Of a DNA stretch of 64,000 bases, positions 1 to 20,885 are shown piece after piece; within the stretch, counting starts at the first letter, position 1, and each line of letters starts with the position of its first letter. The notes under the pieces were generated by a model. The model was not told the origin of the DNA. It worked only from the letters and a program-made list of their open reading frames with translations, and searched no databases. The position numbers and the translations under genes are program-made. This stretch comes from Lota lota. Lineage: Eukaryota > Chordata > Actinopteri > Gadiformes > Lotidae. The stretch is taken from positions 3,916,011-3,980,010 of the forward strand of contig JACYXH010000479.1 of assembly GCA_026745465.1 (NCBI GenBank), written 5' to 3'.

Positions 1-430
1 TCTCAGTGCCACTGACGCTTTCTGAATATTCTCTCAACAGTCCTGTTCGATTTTAAGGGGCCCTAGAGTGGTAGACCTCATGAAAGAAACATCAGGTAAC
101 TGGAGCCAGGAGATTGTGACCAAAATCGACTTGACCATTGACGTTATTAAAAACCAGGGCTGTGGAAAGACAAAAGCTTTGCCTCATTAAAAAGGTAGGA
201 GTCTAAAGAGTCATGCGTCTGGTTCACCACATCCTTAACAATGTGTATAATCATACATACTGATCACACATCTTGTAGCAGTATATTTAAAGAAATCTCA
301 CGTTTCACGTCTCTACTGTTAAGCTGTGTAGGTAGCGCATTCTTCCCAATGATTTGGAGGTCTTGTGCTGTCGTTCCTCACAGTGAAGCTGTGGGTAGCT
401 GTTCCCCTGCCTGACCTGATGTTATCAGAG
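1..430. other. Left edge, no recognisable gene
   Basis: Ordinary mixed sequence. A short frame from ATG 80 (MKETSGNWSQEIVTKIDLTI and on, 35 codons) follows a possible acceptor (CTCAACAG at 41), but matches nothing I know. Confidence 0.4.
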
Positions 431-1035
431 AACGGCTGTAATGGAGCCCTGATAGAGCGGTTATTGAGCCCTAATAGAGCCCATATAGAGCAGTTGTTAT
501 GAGCCCTGATAGAGTCCTGATAGAGCCCTGACAGAGCCCTGATAAAGCCCTGATAGAGGCCTGATAGAGCTCTGACAGAGCCCTGATAGAGCGGTTGTAA
601 TGAGACCTGCTAGAGCGGTTGTCATGGAGCCCTAATAATGCCCTGATAGAGTTGTTGCAATGGAGCCCTAATAGAGTGGTTGCAATGGGCCTTGATAGAG
701 CCCCAATAGAGCCCTGATAGAGCGGTTGTAATGAGCCCTGATAGAGCCCCAATAGAGCCCTGACAGAGCCCTGATAGAGCGGTTGTAATGGAGCCCTGAT
801 AGAGTCCTCATAGAGCCCTGATAGAGTGGTTGTAATGAAGCCCTGATAGAGCCATTTAATGGAGCCCTGATAGAGCCCTGATAGAGTGGTTGTAATTGAG
901 CCCTGATAGAGCCATTTAATGGAGCCCTGATAGAGCCCTGATAGAGTGGTTGTAATTGAGCCCTGATAGAGCCCCAGTAGACCCTAATTGAGCGGTTGTA
1001 ACATAGCCCTGTTAGAGCGGTTGTAATGGCGCCCT
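431..1035 (+). repeat. Minisatellite, GAGCCCTGATAGAG / GCGGTTGTAATG units
   Basis: About 600 bp of imperfect tandem copies in which short GAGCCCTGATA blocks (14-15 bp) alternate with GCGGTTGTAATG blocks, giving a higher-order unit of variable length. Two adjacent copies near 840-960 are nearly identical over about 60 bp. Confidence 0.9.
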
Positions 1036-1388
1036 GCCATTTATAATTAATCTGTTCCCACTGACTAGTACATTTACATCTAACCAATAACCAAAATCCC
1101 ATAAAACTCTGTACTATACAGTGTATATAATAACCAAATAACATATATTTAGTTGTGTGTGAGTTCTAATAAAAGCATTAAGATATATTGTTTCCCAGTG
1201 TAGAATTGTGTGTGTCTTTGGACCATAGCACACACACACGCACATCCACACATGCACACACACAGGCATGCTCACAGACACCCACACAAACCGCCTGCAT
1301 TATTGGTGCAGATATAGCCTCACACCAAATTAACTGCATATGAGGAAACAGCAGCCCAAACTATTTCTTGCCAGGAGCGTAGGGTGGT

Positions 1389-1426
1389 ATGTGTGTGTGT
1401 ATGTGTGTGTGTGTGTGTGTTTGGTG

Positions 1427-1457
<31 letters not shown>

Positions 1458-1863
1458 TGTTGTGAGGGATTGTGTTGTGAGGAATTGTTGCATATTAGAT
1501 GACAATATTTATGTTCTCATTAGCTTGTGTTTATGGCCAGCATGTGCGTGACCACTGACAAGTAGACGCAGTGTGAAGCAGGCTGAACACCTCAACTACA
1601 CCGACAGTCAGACGGGTAACAAGCAGGTGAGAATCATCATACGGATTGACTTTGTAATGGTTTTGAAGGTTCATCTCCATCACTTTTGCAAACTGGTGAC
1701 AGTGAAAGACCACCCCCCAACACACACACAAACACGTGCAAACACACATGAGAAAACACACAACACACCAAATGCGCGAACACACACACACACACCCCAA
1801 ACACACACCCCCCCCCCCCCACACACAAACAGACACACACACACACACACACACACACACCGA
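1389..1863. repeat. (GT)n at 1389-1462 and (CA)n at 1721-1863
   Basis: Interrupted dinucleotide arrays in opposite strand orientation about 260 bp apart, with a short poly-C inside the second. Confidence 0.9.
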
Positions 1864-2490
1864 CACTCCCCACTTGAAAACGACGAGCACTTAAGAGATT
1901 CAGTACTTGACACTCCGCCAGGTACTCACACAATCAATTTCTTGTTCACACTCATTGTTCACGATCGTTCTGTCTCCTCACAAACAGCAGAAAACCTGCA
2001 GGTCAACAACCGCCTATAAAGTAAGAAGACAGAAGGGCCTTAATGAGAGCTGTGGGAAGACATCTCGGGAACATGGAGTGGACATTATTGGCTATTAGTG
2101 CATTAAAGCGCCTTGTCAGCAATAATAGAAGAAGCTCATTTTGTCTGGATCTCAGGTTTTTCTGCCTGTGATTGAAGCCCAAGGGCAAATGCCAAGGGTG
2201 CTGAAAATGTCTATATGGATCGCATTGTACAGTGGGACGCTTTGTTCACCAAAATGGCATGCATTGTAATGCATGTCAATGTTATCGCAGCATGTTGAAG
2301 TGCCAATGTACAAATTGAAAGACATGTAAGGGCTTTCTCATTTTCACCCTGCAACCTCCTCTCCTCTGCAGAGCATCGACTGTACTGATGGGTGGTGGGA
2401 ACCATGATTGTGGAAAGCTCTCCACCTGGCACTCCACAGCTCATCAGAGAACACTGATCTACTGTAAAGGGACCATTCCTCCCTCCCTAC

Positions 2491-2522
<32 letters not shown>

Positions 2523-2931
2523 CGAGAGAGAGCTAGAAAGAGAGAGAGAGAGAGAGAAAGTTAGAAAGAGTAATGCTGCGTTCACATGGACGGTAGACAG
2601 CAAACCGGATGACATTTGAGTGGATGAGAGCAGGACGGTATAATTAGGTGAGGCTGGCAGAAAATACCTGATATTACGGAGCTCCCTCACGCAATGAGCA
2701 AACATTGGCGATCTGGATGAGAACGAGAAGCTAATCATTTTGATGCAACTTGCTTTGGCGATGCTAACTTATGTTTCCCATGCCAATAAAGCCCCATTGA
2801 ATTAAATTGAAATTGAGAGGAGAGAGAAAGAAAGAGATAGTGAGAGACAGAGGAGAGTAAGAGAGAGGCAGAGAGAGAGAGTAAGAGAGAGAGTGAGAGA
2901 GAGAGTGAGAGAGAGGCAGAGAGAGACTGGC
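2491..2931 (+). repeat. (GA)n purine tracts at 2491-2567 and 2814-2931
   Basis: Two imperfect GA-rich tracts separated by about 250 bp of ordinary sequence. Confidence 0.85.
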
Positions 2932-4515
2932 ATGGGAAGTTATTTTATTTATTTAATCACATGCATGTTATTCATTCCTAATTGCCACTCAGCAGTGGTT
3001 GAAAAGTATTTGTCCAAAATAACCCTTACCCTGAATGACCCATGTGGACTGGAATGGGGTTTTAAGGAATCTGTGACTGTCCCCTCACATTACACACTGT
3101 GCTCCACTCTTAGACTCAGATGGCAGAAAGGCCATGGTCTCAACCCAGACAGCTACAAGAGGACAGTGATAGGGGGAGAATATGAAAAACATAAGCCTGC
3201 CATCCTCCCACAACCAAACGGACACTTGTGGAGTCAGGGCCTCTGTGGCGTACATGACAGAGAGAAATTAACTGGCCCCTAGGGGGCCCAGGGTCCTGGA
3301 CGAGCCCGACCTGCTTGTTTAGAACCATTACTCAAAGATGGCAACTTGGTATATATATATTTCAGACACTGATATGTCCACTCCTCTCCTCTCCCCATTA
3401 CCTGTTCACTAGTCTCCACTCTTTTCTCCTCTCCATCTCTTCTCCTATCACTGTTACACATATAGATATCTTGGATATGGTAAGTGCAGAGGTTGACCAT
3501 AGGCCACAGAAGGTTAACATACACAGATTCCTTAAGGCTGATGTGGTCCCCTAGATATTCAGGTCAGAGAAAATAGGGCTGGTGGGAACAAGCAAACAAT
3601 GGCCCTCTAAAACTCCTGTCTAAGAGAGTGATACATCAGAAACGGCCCCAAACATTCACTGCAACGGGCCTGATGGGAAGGCCTTAGTCAAGCACCCCAT
3701 TGCTCTCAAAACACCCCAAGGCAGGTCTATATGTCTGGCTCCTGCTCAGCTCCGCCACAACACAGCGCCAGGCATGAGTCTCGCCTCTAACCTCAGCCAT
3801 GTGCCAAACGCCCCGGTGCACGGCAAGGCGAATGCTTGATTTATGGGGAGCAGATGAAAGCAGCAAGCCGAGCTGAGATTCGCCTTTAGGTGTGGGGGAG
3901 TGCAGTATTTCTATTGATGCCCTAGGTGTCGTTTTATGCACACAAGCAATAACCACAAACAGTGACACCACAACAGCTCCCGTGCACCCAACATACTGTC
4001 ATCATCATCACACCCTATGTGGCTATAATAACTTCCAGTCTTCTGGGAGGGGGTTGAGCTCTCTCTCTCTTTGGTTCTTGGGCACACGGTGCATTAAAAG
4101 GAGAGGGTTTATTTATTATTGCACTGTGTCTTCAGTGTCACTCGGTTTCTTTAATCTTCTTAGTTTTACATTGAAATGATGTAAAAGCCATCCTGGGAGT
4201 AAGAGGATCCTGTTCCGGCTCTGCAGAGTAGACAGCATTCACAGTGCCTTCCCACTCACTATGACCACTCAGCCTTACAATGGACACCTCTTGTACTCAA
4301 GCACAAGAACCACCTCAGTATTTTTTAAGAACTTTCCGATGGGGTGATAAGACTGGAAAGTTTTCCGACGTGGATAGTGTTGTGAGGCAGTGAAAAGTGA
4401 TTTGTAGGCCTGTGTACAGATGTAGGATGTGTGCCACTGGTTTTTTTAATCCCAATGTAAGAATTTGACAGTCAATGGACACACACGTTCCCAAAAAGTT
4501 TAAATACCCACTTGG
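2932..4515. other. Intergenic sequence, no gene seen
   Basis: Unique-looking sequence with short pyrimidine runs. No spliceable frame with family similarity was recognised on either strand. Confidence 0.5.
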
Positions 4516-4519
4516 ACGA

Positions 4520-5765
4520 GGACAGGCAGTGACACAACCACTCAATCCTAGACCTATGGCGTCACAACAACTCCATCCTAGACCTATAGCAACACAACCA
4601 CTCCATCCTACTACCATACTCTCTCTCACACACTAACATACTCTCTCTCTCACACACTATCATACTCTCTCACACAATATCATACTCTTTTCTCTCTCAC
4701 CCTATCATCTCTCTCACTCACTATCATACTCTCTCTCTCACACTATCATAATGTCTCACACACACTATCATACTCTCTCACACACTATCATACTCTCTCA
4801 CACACTATCATAATCTGTCTCACTCACTATCATGCTCTCTCTCACTATCATACTCTCTCGCACAGAATCATACTCTCTCACACACCCTTCGCTCATCTAA
4901 TTTACTGGTGTTTATTATTATATTGTTGTTATGTTGTTATATATATATATAAGAAAAAAATATTAACAATAAACATAAATATGAATTGCTATTTCATAGG
5001 GCACAATACTTTGTGAACGGAATACCTTATGCAATTATGATTTTAATTAGATATTCTCAATAGTGTATATACCTACATGTTTCATGAATGGTCTCTAATT
5101 TATAATGTTTTTCATTTAAATGTCATGCAAATTGAATTTATTTAATTTGAATGATGGTGTGTGAGAGACAGTGTGATAATGTGTGTGAGAGAGTATGATA
5201 GTATGTGAAAGAGAGTATGATAGTGAATGTCTGAGTATGATGATGTGTGTGAGTATGATAGTGAGTGTGTGAGAATTTGATAGTGCGTGTGAGACTATAA
5301 TAGTGCGTGTGAGAGAGTATGATAGTGAATGTGAGAGTATGATAGTGAGTGAGAGCGATTATGATAAGATGAGAGAGAAGAGAGTATGATATTATGTGAG
5401 AGAGTATGATAGTGTGTGTGAGAGAGAGTATGGTAGTGTGTGAGAGAGTATGATAGTGTGGAGAGAAGTTAAGTATGAAATATGGCCTGAACGGTCTCTC
5501 ATACCATTCTAGACCATAACGTCACAACCACACGATCCTAGACCTATAACATAACAACCACACAATTCAAGACCTATAAAGTCACAACTACACAATCCTA
5601 AACCTATAAAGTCACAACCACGTGGTTGTAGACCTATAACACAACTACGCAATCCTAGACCTATAACGTCACAACCACACGATCCTAGACCTATAACATC
5701 ACAACCACACAATCATAGACCTATGATGTCACAACCACACAATCCTAGACCTATACCGTCACAGT
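4520..5765. repeat. Mirrored minisatellite complex (two inverted CT/GA arrays between two direct arrays)
   Basis: The order is: about three direct units of TCCTAGACCTATnnCnnCACAAC (4520-4610); ACTATCATACTCTCTCACAC units (4611-4885); an AT-rich spacer (4886-5150); the same unit inverted, GTGTGAGAGAGTATGATAGT (5155-5470); and the first unit again in direct orientation (5505-5765). The outer ends of the inverted arrays share ACCATACTCTCTCTCACACAC and its complement. Confidence 0.85.
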
Positions 5766-5769
5766 AAAA

Positions 5770-7560
5770 CATCCCCCAAATTAACTATTGTTCCTGGGAC
5801 AATCAGAACAGCCTTGGTGTGAGCAAACATGCCCTAGAGGATGAGGAAACCAAAGCCAGGCTATAATATGGACGCCAAATGCCATTAAGATGCCATTGAT
5901 AGCCGCGAATGCTCATCAGCATGGCATGCAATAATATAGACAGATTGTCAACCCATCCATTATGTACTCGGTTAAAAGACAGCACAATCACCTCTGTCAG
6001 CCCGCAGGCAAATACTTTTAGACAAAGCCACGCCTTTAGTACACTGGAAAAAAATAGGGATTGCTTTGACAGGCCTTGTCACTGAGGCAGCGACTAAGAC
6101 GACTTTAAGTTTCGCTTCTGTAAACTGTCAGGGCACAAAATGGAATAAACCAGCTATGGGTCTGTCGAAGACGGTTTGTGTTGAAGGCCAAATAACACGT
6201 CTGCTTGTGGGAAAAGACAATTTGACCATACAAGGCGAGGTGCAATTTACATCAAGTCATCCGTACTAAGCAATTACAATTGGCATGTGGACACAATTTA
6301 GATTATTTGGAAAAGATAAAACAGGAGATGTGTTTGATGCAAGAGGGGATGTGGCTTCATAACATGCATTTATTTTTTCATGTACATTTATATCAATGCT
6401 ACTTTGCTTTGGTCTAATGTTGCTCCAATGTCTTCTCACGAACCCATATTTAAGTGTTTTAACAACGTATGTAAATGTTTAAATGGAAATTATTTTTAAA
6501 TGAGATTCTAAAACCAATTAGAAATTGATTCGAAAAAACTGGTATTTAGAAATATAATAATTAAATTAAATTACTAGGCAAATTAAACAATTGCTATACA
6601 GTAAAGAAAAATTGCCTTCTATGGATTCCATCTTTGATTATGGAAGATGACATTGACCTCACACGTTTTTAAACACTGGCGAACGCGCCATTTTTAGAGG
6701 TCACCTGTGTTGGTCTGTTGATTCTGTCTCACAAGATGGCGCCCGGACTGATGAAACTCCATGTTCCCTGTTGACATGTACACAGAAAACGGTTTCCCAT
6801 AACTCCGTGCAACATGATTGTAACTATGTTTATCACAGAGACATGTAGGATGAACATCACGATGCACCTTGAAATTGTCACCGACAATGAAAGCTGCTAT
6901 ATAAACACAATGTGTTCTTAATAATACAATTAAGGAGTACAGATCTCCATAATAGAGAAGTGTAGCAGAAATGATTCTGGGTTCTGGCTAATTCTTAGCT
7001 GCTCATCAATGACATGTAGGTCACTTAGGATAAACGTGCTACTTAGTTAATCTTAAATAATGTCCCCATTAATACTAATCATTAGTATTAATGGCGACAG
7101 AAGTTAATACCTATGGAAACATCCCCCTGCAAATATTCTGACAATTATTCCTGGATGGTGATGTTAAAGCTTTAGCTTAAAATGACCTGGACATATCTGT
7201 AGTCAACGCTCATCGATAGTGATTGCAATAATGTTAATAAAATCACATCCTATAACATATTTTGTACAAATAAAGAATGCTAGCCAGCCCGTACCTCTCT
7301 TCATTTACAAGAATCTTACTAGTGATAATCCCAAAACCCCTACCACACATGCCACCCAGCCAGCCGAGCTACGCTAGTTTGCGTGACTCAGTTGCACAGA
7401 GAGAATAGAAGACTGCTAATGAGTTTTTGGAATTCTGAAAGACAGTCACCGGCTACTTACTAGGAGTGGCTCAATCTTACACATTGTGACGTTAAGATGA
7501 AAACGTGCCGTTTTTCCAAAGAAATACTATATAGAACGGCAAAAAGGAAAAACAAAATAG
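5770..7560. other. Intergenic sequence downstream of suds3
   Basis: AT-rich unique sequence. The only structure noticed is a 39-bp near-perfect palindrome at 7061-7099. Confidence 0.5.
7061..7099. repeat. 39-bp palindrome
   Basis: The arms TGTCCCCATTAATACTAAT and ATTAGTATTAATGGCGACA are reverse complements apart from one C/C mismatch, with a single-base centre. It may be the core of a decayed foldback element. Confidence 0.8.
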
Positions 7561-7561
7561 T

Positions 7562-8233
7562 TTTAATCCAAGGGCCACACTTGCAATCAATATACAAACA
7601 GATGCATCCTACAAACACATTCATTAGTGAAATCTGATGTTTGACATGAATGCAATGACGAAAACACAAAATAATCCTCACACACAAAGAAACACAATGT
7701 TTTATAAAGATTGACAAACCAAATTAAATGTCTCCAATAATTTCAAAAATATATTTACGATAACAGCAGAAAGAAAACATAACCTTGGGTGACTATATCG
7801 CCAACACCCAACTCAATCTGGTTCAGCCACCCACGTCCGTGAGTGCACTTGAGCCAAACAGCAGGTGGAAATGTCACAATCACTGCCGGAGAAAACTTGC
7901 TTTGTTGCAGAAGACCACTGCAGTGATGGCTGTGTGGGTTTGAAGAGCTGGATCTGAACAGAGCAGAGACCTTCGTGGAGCAGAAGGACAGGACCACAGC
8001 GCAAGTAACCAACCAGTAGAAGTCCCATAATGTACTTTGGCCCTGCCCACAGTACATTAACAGACATGGGGGAGAAATTAGCCAAACGTTCGCTTATAGT
8101 ACGTTTTCGTTTATCAAAGTCATTCTCTGACGGGAATTGGAACGATGCACGTGACCCCTGGAGTCCGCTCATCAAAAAGGGGTTGAGAAGTAACAGACAA
8201 AGAGAGAGAGAAAGAGAGAGGGTGTGTGTGAAT

Positions 8234-8264
<31 letters not shown>

Positions 8265-8308
8265 GCAATGTACAAGTGGAGAGATGAGTTGAGGGTTCAA
8301 GGGGGGGT
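7562..8308 (-). other. suds3: Probable suds3 3' untranslated region
   Basis: Sequence downstream of the suds3 stop. It begins with poly-C and CA/CT runs (complement of 8197-8266). No AATAAA is seen close by on the minus strand. The first fair candidate is ATTAAA (complement of 7562-7567); a canonical AATAAA occurs only at about 6369-6374 (complement). The 3' end is therefore uncertain. Confidence 0.35.
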
Positions 8309-15706
<7,398 letters not shown>

Positions 15707-15820
15707 TTGTTTGCTTGTGAAATGTAAACAAATGCAAAAACCCAAACAATCGATTTGTGTTTTGCAGCTTGAAACAGCGCCTACAATTTCTAGGACCAGC
15801 GATCACAAAGCTGCCCGTCG

Positions 15821-15825
15821 ATTGG
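15821..15825 (-). promoter_or_regulatory. CCAAT box upstream of suds3
   Basis: On the minus strand GGCCAATCGACGGGC lies about 115 bp upstream of the suds3 ATG, with no TATA box nearby. This fits a TATA-less housekeeping promoter. Inferred from position only. Confidence 0.45.
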
Positions 15826-15829
15826 CCTG

Positions 15830-17780
15830 GATAAATTGTAACCGTTAAAGATAACAATTCTCTGATGTATATTTGATTTTCAGAGTATTGTATAATATAT
15901 CATTTATTTGATACAACATTGCAGTTTATTTGTATACAAGTGGATTTATTATTAGAGGGGTTTTACTTAAAATCTATACAGGCATATATATGATAACCCC
16001 ATCAACTCTGGCCTCTTTCTTTGTGTTTTTGAATCAATCTAAAGGGGAAGAAATCGGATTAATTTACAACGCTGTACCGTAATGCTTTAATGACGAGGCC
16101 TATTTATTGTTTATCGTTAAATCAATCCCATCATATTTATTACTATAAGTATATAAATTGTACAGTTTGTATCTATTAAATTGACGTTACCATTTTCTAA
16201 TTTCATTTAATCCTAATGTGACTAATAGTAGTAAGTAGGCATTAAATGCATTGCTATTCTGACTTGTAGGTGAATTTATTTAGTCCATTATATCCATCAA
16301 GTAGGCCTAGAAATAGGACAGCAGTACCCCCATCCCTGTCATCCTGGCTGAAATGGACACTGACACTGAAAGGAGGACACTTAAACTTGGAGTGCATCAG
16401 TTATTTCCAAACCATGGTTTGTATTAGTCAATGCATGATTCACATAGACCCAACTTCAAAGCTCTAGGATGATTCCACACTGGTAGGAGGAGCCTTTATC
16501 CAATGAGTCAACAATAAGACCTACCTGATTGCCATTGTTGTTGTTTCGTCCCTGCAATACCAGCTTCACAGAATAGTTATTGGCCACGTGTGTAGATAGC
16601 AGGTTTTGTTTGACTGGTGATTTAAATACTTCTCTGTGTTAGCCTGCTAAATAACCATTGGATCATTTTGGATTGTCTAGTTTAGGGTTGGTTCAGTATA
16701 AGCGACCAAAGGGTTATAACACACTGCTCTTTCCTTAAGTATAAGGGACTAAAGGGTTATAACACACTGCTCTTTCCTTTGATCATTATAAGGGACTAAA
16801 GGGTCATAACACACTGCTCTTTCTTGGGCAGTATAAGTGACTAAAGGGTCAAAACACACTGCTCTTTTCTTTGATCATTATAAGGGACTAAAGGGTCATA
16901 ACACACTGCTCTTTCCTGTGGTCAGTATAGGGGACTAAAGGGTCATAACACATTGCTCTTTCCTTAGCAATTGATGCAGAATCGTTCTCCTAGTTGTTCT
17001 TAAGTGTGAGCTATAGGAACATTCCCTTTTTCCTCATTTTAGATATGGCTAAGATTGTATAGTTCTTTAATAACCATGGCACCAGATTCAACTAATCTTC
17101 CCCACAGCTTATTATAGTTGGACTCTGCAGATTATTGCTTTGCATAGAAATCAGTGAAGGCCTCTCACTGCCTTTTTTTCCAGGATTTTCTATGCTTGAT
17201 TAAGGGTGATGTTATGAATCATCTGCCGCCTGGTGTGACTTAAGGACAGCCACAATAACATTTGAATAAGTGGCTGGTTGCCAAATGTTTAATTACCCGT
17301 TGCGAATGAGATCAGGATCCTCTCGAAATGTACCTTCTCTAAGGAGACAAATTATGCTCTAAACTAGTACAGGAACCGTATCATCCGCTCACTGACACGG
17401 TCTTGAGATATACACTAATAAACGAAAATAAACAGGATACTCTACTGTACTGTAAACTTCTGTAAATAACAAGGCTTTGATTCTGACACAAGGGGGCACT
17501 AGTGCACTGTAGAATCGTCAATGCCAAAGGCAACAGAAATCTGTTTAAGTTTAAATACAACTATAATAGCCCACCTCGACATATGTACAAATGAGTTGAA
17601 GGAAAAATATTTTCGGTCATATGTCATAATTCAACTACTAGAATTATTTTGCAACGAATAATTTACAATGGTCGCATTTCATGTTTCCGTTGTGCAAAAA
17701 GAGACTTCTTAGCCTACGTTTGCTATGATTTTTTATTGTTTTTTGTTTGATTTAGTCCAAATATACGCGCCATCTCTCTT
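15830..17780. other. Shared upstream region between divergent suds3 and taok3
   Basis: About 2 kb separates the suds3 start from the likely taok3 first exon. The suds3 side is AT-rich. It holds the ACTAAAGGGTCATAACACACTG minisatellite near 16.7-16.97 kb, and nothing coding is recognisable. The two genes point away from each other, so regulatory elements may be shared. Confidence 0.5.
16693..16968 (+). repeat. Minisatellite between suds3 and taok3
   Basis: Five imperfect copies of a 50-60 bp unit built on GGGACTAAAGGGTCATAACA, CACTGCTCTTTCC and a variable tail. Confidence 0.9.
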
Positions 17781-17784
17781 TGCA

Positions 17785-18016
17785 GGCTGCTACACAGTCC
17801 TTGCCAGTAGACCAGTATACTAGTAGACGCAACTTATTTCCGCCTGTCAAAGTAGCTGTCAAACAAACCGCTTCGAGCCGCTGCTGCTGGAGGGACGAGG
17901 AGCACCAGGAAGTCCTGACTACTGACAGCACTTCGGAAAGTCACACCGACATCTTCAGCGTTGGACTAAATGTGTTGGACAGCGTTCGTTTTTCAACAGC
18001 TACACGAATTTAAGTG
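17785..18016 (+). other. taok3: Putative untranslated first exon of taok3
   Basis: A GC-richer stretch after AT-rich upstream sequence (CGCTTCGAGCCGCTGCTGC and following) ends in a strong donor, AAGTG|GTAAGAG, at 18016/18017. It has no start codon leading into family similarity. It lies upstream of the coding exons on the same strand, as an untranslated first exon would. The 5' boundary is a guess. Transcript reads spanning 18016 to 43880 would confirm it. Confidence 0.5.
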
Positions 18017-18528
18017 GTAAGAGCTTGTTTTCCGCAATAATACGAGAATGTGTTGCTGCTGTTCTGCACGCAGTCTACAATTGAGTCCTGAACCCCTCAT
18101 TCACAACGACACTTCCTCGTGGGTTCAACGAGCTACGCTTTGTTCACACTAAAAGTGCCCAAACCGTGTGGTTGACATGTTTTTTTAGTTTCAAGTCTTA
18201 GCATGCTATCTTGCTCTGCGACGGGGTTTAAAACGCGCTTATGTCCACAATATTAAAGTGCTGCTTGTTTTACGCGTCCCTCCAATGCCGTCCGCTAAGT
18301 GCGTAGTGTTGGTTTAACTAAAGTACTGTTGGACAGCTGAGGTCTACACCTGGACATCATCATACGCCTGGACATTGTCATGTGGGATGTTGTATCAGTA
18401 TATTTACATTTCCTTTACAAAATATCGTGATATGTCGCTTTGGCTTCACGGTTAAGTACAGTATGCCATTGACTGATCGCTATGTTGTCGTTCGTACCGC
18501 AGGAGGTAGTTTACCCCAGACAGTTCCT

Positions 18529-18857
18529 GACGGGTTATCATCACATTGTGTATCATCACATTATGTATGACGGGTTATCATCACATTGTGTATCATCACA
18601 TTGTGTATGATGGCTTATCATCACATTGTGTATCATCACATTGTGTATGATGGCTTATCATCACATTGTGTATCATCACATTGTGTATGATGGGCTATCA
18701 TCACATTGTGTATGACGGGTAACTATCACATTGTGTATGACGGGTAACTATCACATTGTGTCTGACGGGTTATCATCACATTGTGTATGATGGATAATCA
18801 TCACATTGTGTATATTATCATCACATTGTGTATGACGGGATATCATCACATTGTGTA
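18529..18857 (+). repeat. Minisatellite, TATCATCACATTGTGTATGA units
   Basis: More than a dozen copies of ATCATCACATTGTGTATnn with spacing that varies between about 20 and 38 bp. Confidence 0.9.
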
Positions 18858-20759
18858 ATACTACTACTACTACCGCTACACGATGACTCGGTGCTGGTAA
18901 ATAAGGACACGTATGTTCAATAAGGACATGTATGGCCAATAAGGACATGTGTCGTCCACATAACACGTCGTTAACCGTTTTTCACTTTCAATGTTTCGCG
19001 TTAATCGGACCAGAACGATATTCCTCCTAGCTTGGTTCAGATCAGTCTCACAGAAGACCCGAGTTGGTTCGGATTACATCACAGTCCCAGAAGCAACAAT
19101 ATACGGCCAACCCGCTATTCGTTGAAGCGATACATTTGGAAAATATTGTCGCTTCAATATTTTTGCTTCGTATCTGTATACAAATCAAATGTAGGTTAAC
19201 GTGACGCGCTGAAAATTACAGATTTCGACCAGAGTACTGAAACCCAATCTGACCCAACATGATGTCATCCTCCAGTGTGTATAGCGCATGAGAGGAGGAT
19301 CTGACAGCCCCGTTGTGGTTCTTATTGTCACAGGATGTGATATGCAAAAGGATTGTGTGCATCCTTCAGAGTTCACATTTATTTATGTCATTATCTTCAT
19401 TGTTCAAATGTTTTTTTTTGTAATCATTTGGGCTGAAGCATTAGGGCGCTGATTGTACAAAAGCACCGTGTTTGTACAAGAGTACATTATCTTTGATCAA
19501 TTAACCACCTGAAGACATTTTACCCACAGAGTAAATACAATAGGTTGGCCTTTCAGTATAATTTGTTCTCTGACTTTGATTCTAAAAAACAGTAGGCCTG
19601 TAGATAATTAAGGTGATAGAATGTAAGGCACTTCATTGATTGTTCTCTGTGTATTTATTTACTTGCATTGTTGAAATAGTTGATGAATAATGTATGAATC
19701 GCCTGGGTCTGTTTATAGACTGTAACAAGATGTTCACCTTTAGCATAGCAAATATGAGGACAGGTAGGAGCTTCTCATGACAAACACCACTGTGCTATTC
19801 ATGAATTTGCTGGCTGTTTGCCTGTGCGTTTGTGTGAATTCACGGCAGCAGGAGAACGAGGGCACATCAGCTGTTCTTGACGACAGTCTGATTTGACTGT
19901 CTGAGAAAAGAGGAGTGGACTGGCAGACTGTGTTCCTGCTGAATATGCCAGCAGACCATGAATCAGAGCAGGAGGTATAAACCCAGTGCAGCACCCGGAC
20001 TGCACTGAAGAAGGATTTGGTTAATCTGGTTCTGAATAAATGTGGATTTATTTATGAACTGCTTTAGTTCAGCAGTTCCTTTTCCTAAAAAAATTGGAAG
20101 GCTGGGACACAACGTTTTGATTGTTTATAAAAGCCTGTTGTGTCCCGAAGAACTGAAAAAGTATTACTTTTGAGAGGCTGTAGATGCAACCACTGCTTCC
20201 ATGGACTCTGATCCATGGGAGGACTCTGAGTAGTTGGCAGCCTTGACCTCCATATTCCTGACTTTGCTGTTGTTGTACAACTCTTGTTATGTAGTGCAGA
20301 ACACATTGCAGTGTTGAGTGCCTAGAAGGCCAACATGCAACTTCAAATGAAAAATGACTATTGGAAGTGTTGGAGACCATGTTCTACGCTATGGTCACTT
20401 TTCTTAACAGCATGTGACTCCTTTCCAAGATTATTTACCCTAGCTGTTGGCCTGGGTGAGGGTCATGGATGTCAAAGTTACTGATTTACAAAGTGATGTT
20501 GTTGAATCCATGACAGGATAACAGGCCTTCTGGATGGTTGGCCTACCAGTGGAGTAATTTAATATAAATTATTTCTAATATAACAACAAAGCATCATGTA
20601 ATGGTATATTGATATGTTTGTCTTAGTTGTTGAAGTGCATAAACACTTCTCCCATTTTTTATTTTCAAAAGGATGCGAATGTAGAATAATATTTAGACCA
20701 AAACCAAGGATTTGACTAGGGTTAGGTCTTTTCTGTTTGAAACAATGATTTGAGGAATA

Positions 20760-20885
<126 letters not shown>

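Noticed and set aside
80-190. Small 35-codon frame at the left edge
   Set aside because: A possible acceptor precedes it, but length and lack of similarity give no support for a gene.
17780-18013. A 77-codon frame at the taok3 first exon
   Set aside because: It has no ATG start in good context, no similarity, and better fits an untranslated exon.
18529-18857. Regularly spaced repeats resembling a CRISPR array
   Set aside because: Units are contiguous minisatellite copies with variable spacing in a vertebrate intron, and there are no cas genes.
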